Below, piece after piece: positions 1-5,294 of a stretch of DNA of 9,876 nucleotides. The stretch is from assembly GCA_937885475.1 (NCBI GenBank), contig CAKZZR010000077.1, positions 1-9,876 on the forward strand. The letters run 5' to 3'. This DNA is from an uncultured Treponema sp. Its GTDB lineage: Bacteria > Spirochaetota > Spirochaetia > Treponematales > Treponemataceae. Numbering within the stretch: position 1 is the first letter of the stretch; every line of letters starts with the position of its first letter. The notes beneath the pieces were generated by a model. The model searched no databases, was not told the DNA's origin, and saw nothing but the letters and a program-made list of their open reading frames with translations. The position numbers and the translations under genes are program-made.

Positions 1-35
1 GACTGGAAGCTATTTTTTTTGTCATTTTTCTTTAT

Positions 36-55
36 AATGCACTTCTAATGCACTT
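36..55. repeat. Short tandem direct repeat upstream of uvrB
   Basis: AATGCACTT occurs at 36-44 and again at 47-55, separated by CT, in the region between the window edge and uvrB. A TATAAT hexamer lies at 33-38 but has no convincing -35 at the right distance. The repeat could be a regulatory site or chance. The rest of 1-78 shows only T-rich sequence and no gene. Confidence 0.4.
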
Positions 56-78
56 GCCCTGCATTGCATTCCTCGGCT

Positions 79-108
79 CTGTTCCCTTACCGCTTTTCGT
101 GCTACACT
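79..108 (+). promoter_or_regulatory. Probable uvrB promoter (extended -10, leaderless)
   Basis: An extended -10 (TGC followed by TACACT at 103-108) lies exactly six bases before the uvrB ATG. A weak -35 (CTGTTC, 79-84) sits 18 bp upstream. Transcription starting about seven bases after the -10 would begin at the A of the start codon, and no Shine-Dalgarno sequence is visible. The same arrangement, with closely similar sequence, precedes the lipoprotein gene at 8892. Confidence 0.55.
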
Positions 109-114
109 TAGCTC

Positions 115-2112
115 ATGCGCAAATTTGAAGTAGTTTCACCGTTCCAGCCGTCGGGCGACCAGGGACAGGCAATAGAAAAGCTTGCGGAAGGCTTTTTGCG
201 TGGCGACAAATATCAGACTCTCAAGGGCGTTACCGGAAGCGGAAAAACGTTCACCATGGCAAAGATAATCGAAAAAATTCAGCGCCCTACCCTCATCATA
301 AGCCACAACAAGACACTCTCAGCACAGCTTTACCGCGAATTCAAGTCGTTCTTTCCGAACAATGCGGTGGAATACTTCGTCTCATACTACGACTACTACC
401 AGCCAGAAGCCTATGTTCCGGCTCGTGACCTTTATATAGAAAAAGATGCCGCAATCAACAAGGAAATAGACCAGATGAAGATGGCGGCAACCTACAGCCT
501 AATGGAGCGGCGTGACGTAATAGTAATCGCCACCGTTTCTTGCATTTACGGTCTTGGCATGCCTGAGCTGTACAAGTCCATGCGGATTCACATAGAAAAG
601 GGCACTGAGCTTGACACTCATAAGCTTGCGCTTGAGCTCACGCACGTCCAATATTCCCGGAACGACATGGTGCTTGAGCGCGGAACGTTCCGCATAAAAG
701 GCGACGTAATAGAAATCTACCCGCCGTACATGGAATTTGACGAGGCATACAGAATTGAGCTTGAATGGGACGAGGTCGTAAGAATCCGCAGGTTTAACGC
801 CATAAGCGGCAAAATCACCGAGGAGCTTGACGAAACCACGATTTACCCGGCAAAAAACTTCGTAATTCCCCAGGACCAGCTTACCACCGCAACGGAACGC
901 ATCCAAAAGGAGCTTGAAGAACGCCTTGAAGTCCTGAACGGCCAGCACAAAATTCTGGAGGCAGAACGCCTAAAAACCCGCGTGACATACGATATCGAGA
1001 TGATGAAGGAGATGGGCTACTGCTCAGGAATCGAAAACTATTCTGCCCCAATCGCAGGACGAGCGCCCGGGGAACCGCCGGCAACGCTCCTTCACTATTT
1101 TCCTTCGGATTTTCTGTGCATGATAGATGAGGCGCACGTCTCCGTTCCGCAGATTGGCGCCATGTACGAGGGCGACCGCAGCCGCAAGCAGAATCTGGTT
1201 GACTTTGGGTTCCGCCTGCCAAGCGCGCTTGACAACCGCCCGCTCAAAATCGACGAGTTCACAAAAATGATGAACCAGGTGATATACGTTACCGCCACGC
1301 CACGCAAGGAAGAAATCAAGCAGTCAACGCAGGTAGTCGAGCAGCTCATCCGTCCTACGGGACTCCTTGACCCAATCATAGAAGTCCGCCCAAGCGAAGG
1401 TCAAATGGAAGACATCTACAAGGAAATAAAGACCAGGATTGAAAAGCACGAGCGGAGCCTTGTCCTTACCCTCACAAAAAAGATGGCGGAAGACCTTACC
1501 GCATACCTCATGGACCTTGACCTAAAGGTAAAATACATCCACTCAGAAATAGACACCTTCGAGCGCGTGGAAATCCTAAAAGCCCTGCGCACCGGCGAAA
1601 TCGACGTGCTGATTGGAATCAACCTCCTGCGCGAAGGAATCGACCTGCCGGAAGTTTCGTTCATCGCCCTCCTGGATGCAGACAAGATTGGATTTTTGCG
1701 CTCAACAACTTCACTCATTCAGATTATAGGTCGCGCCGCCCGCAATGCGGAAGGAATGGTCGTCATGTACGCCGACCGCATGAGCGATGCCATGAAGGAA
1801 GCCATTGACGAGACAAAGCACCGCCGCGCCGTTCAGGAAGCATACAACAAGGAGCACGGAATCACGCCGCAGACCGTCAAAAAGCAGATTCAGGACATCC
1901 TTGAGCATCAGAAGGAAGAAGCCGAGGAGAACGCAAAGATTACCGTGGAAACACTCAAAAAAAGCGCCAACCTGTTTAACAAAAAGCAGCGCGACAAGCT
2001 TCTTAAAGCCCTCATGCAGGAAATGGAAGACTGCGCCGAGCGACTTGAATACGAGCAGGCCGCCGCACTCCGCGACCAGATAAAGGACATAGAAAGCCAA
2101 TTCACTTCTTGA
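115..2112 (+). CDS. uvrB: UvrABC excinuclease subunit B
   Basis: UvrB is the DNA damage-verifying subunit of nucleotide excision repair: UvrA loads it on DNA and it then recruits UvrC for incision. At 665 residues it is full length for the family. Visible motifs are the N-terminal FQPSGDQ (10-16), Walker A GVTGSGKT (38-45), the beta-hairpin segment YYDYYQPEAYVP (91-102) that inserts between DNA strands, the DEAH Walker B box (338-341), helicase motif VI QIIGRAARN (536-544), and a C-terminal UVR coiled-coil (about 625-660) that contacts UvrC. The ATG at 115 gives the usual family N-terminus (MRKFEVVSPFQPSGDQ). It has no Shine-Dalgarno sequence but a -10 box six bases upstream, so the mRNA may be leaderless. 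No LexA-type operator was recognised. The stop codon overlaps the rpmB promoter. Confidence 0.98.
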   Translation: MRKFEVVSPFQPSGDQGQAIEKLAEGFLRGDKYQTLKGVTGSGKTFTMAKIIEKIQRPTLIISHNKTLSAQLYREFKSFFPNNAVEYFVSYYDYYQPEAYVPARDLYIEKDAAINKEIDQMKMAATYSLMERRDVIVIATVSCIYGLGMPELYKSMRIHIEKGTELDTHKLALELTHVQYSRNDMVLERGTFRIKGDVIEIYPPYMEFDEAYRIELEWDEVVRIRRFNAISGKITEELDETTIYPAKNFVIPQDQLTTATERIQKELEERLEVLNGQHKILEAERLKTRVTYDIEMMKEMGYCSGIENYSAPIAGRAPGEPPATLLHYFPSDFLCMIDEAHVSVPQIGAMYEGDRSRKQNLVDFGFRLPSALDNRPLKIDEFTKMMNQVIYVTATPRKEEIKQSTQVVEQLIRPTGLLDPIIEVRPSEGQMEDIYKEIKTRIEKHERSLVLTLTKKMAEDLTAYLMDLDLKVKYIHSEIDTFERVEILKALRTGEIDVLIGINLLREGIDLPEVSFIALLDADKIGFLRSTTSLIQIIGRAARNAEGMVVMYADRMSDAMKEAIDETKHRRAVQEAYNKEHGITPQTVKKQIQDILEHQKEEAEENAKITVETLKKSANLFNKKQRDKLLKALMQEMEDCAERLEYEQAAALRDQIKDIESQFTS

Positions 2113-2137
2113 CTAAAATCACATCTTTCTTTATAGT
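2109..2137 (+). promoter_or_regulatory. rpmB promoter overlapping the uvrB stop codon
   Basis: TTGACT at 2109-2114 and TATAGT at 2132-2137 are separated by 17 bp, a near-consensus sigma-70 type promoter. The -35 box includes the uvrB TGA stop (2110-2112). Predicted start is near 2144, giving a leader of about 34 bases. Confidence 0.8.
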
Positions 2138-2162
2138 GTTAGAACTAATTCAGAAAACAATT

Positions 2163-2170
2163 AAGGTAGG
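2163..2170 (+). promoter_or_regulatory. rpmB ribosome binding site
   Basis: AAGGTAGG ends seven bases before the ATG at 2178. It decides the rpmB start, because the frame stays open back to a TTG at 2109 that lies inside the promoter. Confidence 0.75.
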
Positions 2171-2177
2171 TATAGAT

Positions 2178-2405
2178 ATGTCTAGAAGTTGTGATATTTG
2201 CGGCAAAGGCGTTCAGTACGGAAACAAAGTTTCTAAGTCTTTCAACCACACAAAGCGCACATGGCGTCCTAATCTGATGACTGTAAAAACTGATCTTGGC
2301 AACGGAGAAATCAGAACTCTTAAAGTATGCACACGCTGCTTCAAAAGTGACTTCATCGTAAAAAAAGTTCGCGTTCCAAAAACGGTAGCAGAAGAGACAA
2401 AATAA
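2178..2405 (+). CDS. rpmB: 50S ribosomal protein L28
   Basis: L28 is a small structural protein of the large ribosomal subunit. The 75-residue product begins MSRSCDICGKGVQYGN, the typical L28 N-terminus, and continues with the conserved region around residues 24-33 containing KRTWRPN. It carries two CxxC pairs (C5/C8 and C51/C54), so it is the zinc-binding four-cysteine form of L28 rather than the cysteine-free form. The start is fixed by the family N-terminus and the Shine-Dalgarno site at 2163-2170. It has its own promoter over the end of uvrB and its own terminator, so it is probably expressed independently of the repair gene at ribosomal-protein levels. Confidence 0.97.
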   Translation: MSRSCDICGKGVQYGNKVSKSFNHTKRTWRPNLMTVKTDLGNGEIRTLKVCTRCFKSDFIVKKVRVPKTVAEETK

Positions 2406-2421
2406 CTTGTCCGCAGCACTC

Positions 2422-2451
2422 AAAGCCGCTTCCTTGTGAGGCGGTTTTTTT
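2422..2451 (+). terminator. rpmB terminator
   Basis: CCGCTT (2426-2431) pairs with AGGCGG (2439-2444) around a seven-base loop, with one T-G wobble. The stem is extended by AAAG against the following T run (2445-2451). It begins 16 bases after the rpmB stop. Confidence 0.85.
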
Positions 2452-2464
2452 GTTTTTAAAACAT

Positions 2465-2504
2465 CAGGAGGGCGCCTGCCCTACGGACGCACTTCGTTGC
2501 GTCC
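2465..2504. repeat. Pair of small palindromes between rpmB and the MBL hydrolase gene
   Basis: AGGGC/GCCCT (2469-2473 and 2478-2482, loop GCCT) is followed at once by GGACGCA/TGCGTCC (2485-2491 and 2498-2504, loop CTTCGT). Neither has a T run, so they do not look like terminators. They resemble REP-like intergenic palindromes; only a genome-wide count would show whether they recur. Confidence 0.55.
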
Positions 2505-2514
2505 TACCCCTCTT

Positions 2515-2552
2515 AAAAACGTGCCGAGCTCAACGCCGGCACGCTTTTTTTT
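2515..2552. terminator. Bidirectional terminator between convergent rpmB and MBL hydrolase genes
   Basis: CGTGCCG (2520-2526) pairs with CGGCACG (2537-2543) around a ten-base loop. Five As precede the stem and eight Ts follow it after a C, so both strands read as stem plus T tract. It starts right after the stop codon of the minus-strand gene and also backs up the rpmB terminator. Confidence 0.85.
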
Positions 2553-3516
2553 ACTCGCCCGCGCTCAGAACAAGCCCGTCATATGCAGGACCGACAGAGC
2601 CACCTTCCCGCACGATGCCAGTGAGCGCAGGATAATCTGCAAGCTGCCGCATGGCATACGCTTTTATTTCTTCGTGGCTCATAAGGTGGCATATGTGCGT
2701 GAACCACGTATGGCGCGGGCGAATGCGCTCGGCAACGTCCATTGCCTGCCTGAACCCAAAATGCGTGGAATGAGGCTTTTCCCTAAGTCCGTCTATAACG
2801 CAATGCTCAATGATTCCGCCATTTTCCTTCAATAAATCTATGCTGCTTTCCGGGATAAAGCTGCAATCCGTAAGATACGCAATGGAATGCACCGTTCCGT
2901 CCGTGCCTGCCACAGAAAAAAGCCAGCCCGTGGTGTCAAGCTCGCCGTGCTTCATGGGAACAGGAGTTACGCGCACGCGTCCGAATTCCTCCGGGCGTTC
3001 ATGCAAAAGAAAGGAAGAATCAACAAGGTTCAGCTTTGGCTTTCCGCCTCCAATCTGAGTTTCCTTGAACACATAGTCAAACCGGTTCCTTACGTCTTCT
3101 ATAGTCTGGCGGTTCGCATACAGGTTCAAGCCCTTTCCAGCAAGGGCGTTCGCCAAAAAGCGCGGGTCAAGCCCTGCGTTCTCGGGATTGCTCTTCTTCC
3201 ATTCCTCAATGCGGTCGCTTCCAATCGTGTGGCTGAACACGCGTATGTCGTCAAGCCCATGCAGATGGTCTGCGTGGCTGTGGGTCAAAAGCACGGCATC
3301 AACGGCGCAAATGTCAAATTTTATGCACTGAATCCTGAATTCCGGTCCCACGTCCACAAGAATATGAGTTTCCTTTCCGTCAGCCGCCGTATCGCTCACA
3401 TAGGCGCTGCACCGCAGGCGCTTGTCATGCTCGTCGCTGGAGGTGCACACGCGGCACTTGCACGCAATGCACGGAATTCCGTGGCTGGTTCCCGTTCCTA
3501 ATAAAGTCATCTGCAT
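2551..3516 (-). CDS. MBL-fold metal-dependent hydrolase, PhnP-like
   Basis: This is a 321-residue cytoplasmic metallo-beta-lactamase-fold phosphodiesterase or hydrolase. It has the metal-binding motif HSHADH (H79, H81, D83, H84) followed by GLDD, a DVGPEFR strand (55-61), a downstream metal histidine in VPMKHGE, the bridging aspartate in YLTDCSF, and a C-terminal THICHLMSH. Near the N-terminus C19, C21 and C24 match the structural-zinc cysteines of PhnP-type proteins. PhnP cleaves cyclic ribose phosphates in phosphonate use, but no phn genes are nearby, so the substrate here is unknown and no symbol is given. The ATG at 3516 has no Shine-Dalgarno site but a -10 box six bases upstream (leaderless). 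A second ATG two codons later is an alternative start. It is convergent with rpmB and divergent from the phosphatase lipoprotein. Confidence 0.93.
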   Translation of the reverse strand: MQMTLLGTGTSHGIPCIACKCRVCTSSDEHDKRLRCSAYVSDTAADGKETHILVDVGPEFRIQCIKFDICAVDAVLLTHSHADHLHGLDDIRVFSHTIGSDRIEEWKKSNPENAGLDPRFLANALAGKGLNLYANRQTIEDVRNRFDYVFKETQIGGGKPKLNLVDSSFLLHERPEEFGRVRVTPVPMKHGELDTTGWLFSVAGTDGTVHSIAYLTDCSFIPESSIDLLKENGGIIEHCVIDGLREKPHSTHFGFRQAMDVAERIRPRHTWFTHICHLMSHEEIKAYAMRQLADYPALTGIVREGGSVGPAYDGLVLSAGE

Positions 3517-3522
3517 ACATAA

Positions 3523-3551
3523 AGTATATCTGTCAGCCCAGTGATTTTCAA
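3523..3551 (-). promoter_or_regulatory. MBL hydrolase promoter (leaderless type)
   Basis: On the minus strand TTGAAA (3551-3546), a 17-bp spacer and TATACT (3528-3523) form a near-consensus promoter. Exactly six bases separate the -10 from the ATG at 3516, so transcription should start at or next to the start codon. Confidence 0.75.
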
Positions 3552-3571
3552 CAAATAAGCGTACATTTTGT

Positions 3572-3600
3572 TTGCCTTATGCATACACCGGGTTTATAAT
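3572..3600 (+). promoter_or_regulatory. Promoter of the phosphatase lipoprotein gene
   Basis: TTGCCT (3572-3577), a 17-bp spacer and a perfect TATAAT (3595-3600). Predicted start is near 3607, giving a leader of about 36 bases with a good Shine-Dalgarno site. It lies back to back with the MBL hydrolase promoter. Confidence 0.8.
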
Positions 3601-3623
3601 CGGATACAAGTTTTTATAAACCC
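3590..3623. promoter_or_regulatory. Operator-like inverted repeat over -10 and start site
   Basis: GGGTTTATAA (3590-3599) and TTATAAACCC (3614-3623) are perfect 10-bp inverted arms separated by 14 bases. The left arm covers most of the -10 box and the dyad centre (3606.5) falls on the predicted transcription start. The mRNA would hold only the right arm, so a DNA-level binding site for a dimeric regulator is more likely than an RNA hairpin. Confidence 0.55.
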
Positions 3624-3630
3624 AAACCAT

Positions 3631-3636
3631 AAGGAG
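3631..3636 (+). promoter_or_regulatory. Ribosome binding site fixing the phosphatase lipoprotein start
   Basis: AAGGAG six bases before the ATG at 3643. It selects this start over an upstream in-frame ATG at 3568, which lies inside the -35 region. Confidence 0.85.
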
Positions 3637-3642
3637 CAATCT

Positions 3643-5040
3643 ATGGAAAAAAGACTTACAAACAAACGGCGCATTTTTGCGATGACCCTTACCCTATTAC
3701 TATGCTGGGGGGGGGTATTAGCAGGATTAGTTTCTTGTTCCAGCGATGATGACGACAAATCGATTGAGTACAAATACGGTTCAAAGTACACCGTCGATGA
3801 ATTCAAAAAATGCTATTCTGACAACAGGACGAACAAGACTATAACATTCCTGCTGGACTCTGAACTTTGGGAAATCACGGAAGAGCCTTCAAAACCGTAT
3901 GTCCGAGGCTCCTTCAATTCCTGGAAGGACGATGCCAACTTCAAGCTGACAAAGGACGAAAGCGAAAAATTCTATTCCGTTACAGTTCCGTACTCAAGCC
4001 TTATAGCCCTCGGAAACAGCGGACATCCTGAATACAAATTCAATACAGATGGAACTGACAACGGTTATCTTAACGCCTATGACAAGGATTTTATTCCAGA
4101 GCCATACTGCTTCCACACCTCGGACAACAACCTTATCATCATCTATGAAGGAGAAGACATTGCAGACATAAAAGAATGCAGCAAAGTTGCAGGAACCTGG
4201 AAAGCACTTTCTGATTGGAATCTGACGGACGAAAAAGAAGTCGAGCTTTTTGCAAACTTCCGCAAGGTTCCCGGAACAACGAACGTTTACCGCTCTTGGC
4301 ATCCATACAAGGTTAAGACTCATAAAGCGGATGCATTCAAGACCACAGATAACTCAAAAGGAACATTCGTGCGTGCAACAGAACCTACACGAGAAGAAAA
4401 AATCATCGGTCTTTATGAAAAATATGGCATTAAAACAGACATCTGCTTGAGCGAGGATGAAACAAACAACCTTCTTGAGTATGCACTGGGTACAGACAGT
4501 ATCGACAATCCTCAGTCAGACGGAACATATCAGGAAGAAATTCCAACATATTATAAGGGCTTGCTTGACGCAAAAAACGTTCTTCACATGACCTTCACAA
4601 ATGAGAAAGGCGAAGAAGAAGTTATGGCGTACAAGTACATCTATCAGTCTTCTTACAACGAAAAATACCTGAACGATGCCCTTCAGTGCATCATCGACTT
4701 TGTAAAGGAAGCCCACCCTGCTCCGTATGACATCCACTGCCGTCTTGGTAACGACCGCACAGGCTACTACTGCGCCGTTATCTCTGGTCTTTGCGGTGCT
4801 TCTTGGAAGGAAATTGCAGAAGACTACCAGCTTTCAAATAAAACCTACCTTGGCGAATACCGCGACCAGCGTCTTTTGAAGCAGGTATTTGAAAAGCAGT
4901 TCAAGATTGCAGACATCGCAAACTACAATGGTGCTCAGCTGAAGGAAGCTATGTACACTTACTACACAACCAACGACCAGCTTAAAGTTTCAAAAGAAGA
5001 CTTGGACGCACTTGTGGCTAAATTCACTGCAACAGAATAG
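3643..5040 (+). CDS. Lipoprotein with glycogen-binding-like domain and tyrosine-phosphatase domain
   Basis: The 465-residue product has a basic N-terminus, a hydrophobic stretch (about 11-28) and lipobox LVSC with C32 as the lipidated residue, followed by an acidic SSDDDD tether. Residues about 80-170 resemble the E-set/CBM48 glycogen-binding domain of AMPK-beta: GSFNSW (89-94), YKFNTDG (131-137) and a DNNLIII strand (161-167). From about residue 200 there is a Y_phosphatase3-like fold: NFRKVPG (205-211), VYRS (215-218), and the P-loop HCRLGNDRTG with catalytic C366 and R372 (CX5R). It is probably an envelope-anchored phosphatase; whether it acts on phosphotyrosine, inositol phosphate or a phosphorylated glucan cannot be told. 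Nine consecutive Gs (3707-3715) in the signal-peptide codons could make expression phase-variable. A strong terminator follows. Confidence 0.9.
   Translation: MEKRLTNKRRIFAMTLTLLLCWGGVLAGLVSCSSDDDDKSIEYKYGSKYTVDEFKKCYSDNRTNKTITFLLDSELWEITEEPSKPYVRGSFNSWKDDANFKLTKDESEKFYSVTVPYSSLIALGNSGHPEYKFNTDGTDNGYLNAYDKDFIPEPYCFHTSDNNLIIIYEGEDIADIKECSKVAGTWKALSDWNLTDEKEVELFANFRKVPGTTNVYRSWHPYKVKTHKADAFKTTDNSKGTFVRATEPTREEKIIGLYEKYGIKTDICLSEDETNNLLEYALGTDSIDNPQSDGTYQEEIPTYYKGLLDAKNVLHMTFTNEKGEEEVMAYKYIYQSSYNEKYLNDALQCIIDFVKEAHPAPYDIHCRLGNDRTGYYCAVISGLCGASWKEIAEDYQLSNKTYLGEYRDQRLLKQVFEKQFKIADIANYNGAQLKEAMYTYYTTNDQLKVSKEDLDALVAKFTATE
3707..3715 (+). repeat. Poly-G tract (9) inside the signal peptide
   Basis: Nine Gs encode part of W22-G23-G24-V25. 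With eight Gs the frame reads W-G-G-Y then TAG. With ten it runs about fourteen codons and stops at TGA before any mature protein. Only tract lengths in the same phase (for example 6, 9 or 12) give full-length protein, the layout of a slipped-strand on/off switch. Confidence 0.85.
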
Positions 5041-5098
5041 TAAGATTTCAATATACACTGCCAGCAGTTCGACAAGTTCAACTACCTGCACTTAATGC

Positions 5099-5145
5099 AA
5101 ACGGCGATTGTTTTGTCCAGCAGACAAAGCAATCGCCGTTTTTTT
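5099..5145 (+). terminator. Long terminator hairpin after the phosphatase lipoprotein
   Basis: A near-perfect stem runs from A5099/T5141 inwards to C5117/G5123: CGGCGATTG pairs with CAATCGCCG, a T-G wobble follows, then TTTGTC pairs with GACAAA, closing on loop CAGCA. A seven-base T run (5139-5145) forms the 3' side and tail. The stretch between the stop (5040) and the stem shows nothing recognisable. Confidence 0.92.
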
Positions 5146-5194
5146 AGATAGAATCAGAAAATGCGGGACACCTTCTGTTTATTCGTGCGGAGGG

Positions 5195-5234
5195 TCTAAT
5201 ACCCCGACGCTTGCGTCGTATAAAGGGTATTAGA
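5195..5234. repeat. Palindromic intergenic element A
   Basis: Outer arms TCTAATACCC (5195-5204) and GGGTATTAGA (5225-5234) enclose an inner hairpin CGACG/CGTCG (5205-5209 and 5214-5218) with loop CTTG, leaving TATAAA (5219-5224) as a one-sided bulge. It has no T tail. Its core resembles element B, 66 bases downstream. Confidence 0.75.
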
Positions 5235-5255
5235 GCCGACTGCAATACCTTATGA

Positions 5256-5294
5256 GAACGAACGATACCCCGCTGCTTGCGGCGGGGTTCGTTC
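5256..5294. repeat. Palindromic intergenic element B, overlapping the stop of the minus-strand lipoprotein
   Basis: Outer arms GAACGAAC (5256-5263) and GTTCGTTC (5287-5294) enclose CCCGC/GCGGG (5269-5273 and 5282-5286), with GATAC (5264-5268) as a one-sided bulge. On the minus strand the hairpin begins within the TGA stop of the lipoprotein gene and no T run follows. It may stabilise the mRNA end or terminate weakly. Confidence 0.75.

Noticed and set aside
33..38. TATAAT upstream of uvrB as the main promoter
   Set aside because: No -35 at 16-18 bp; the nearest TTG-containing hexamer (19-24) is only 8 bp away.
2887..3501. Plus-strand open frame (204 codons) opposite the MBL hydrolase
   Set aside because: The minus-strand frame carries intact metal-binding motifs over its whole length; the plus frame is a shadow of its codon pattern.
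3568..3642. Upstream in-frame ATG for the phosphatase lipoprotein
   Set aside because: It lies within the promoter region upstream of the predicted transcription start, has no ribosome binding site and would bury the signal peptide. ATG 3643 has AAGGAG and a proper lipoprotein N-terminus.
5195..5294. CRISPR array
   Set aside because: Only two imperfect palindromic units with unequal arms, no regular spacers and no cas genes.
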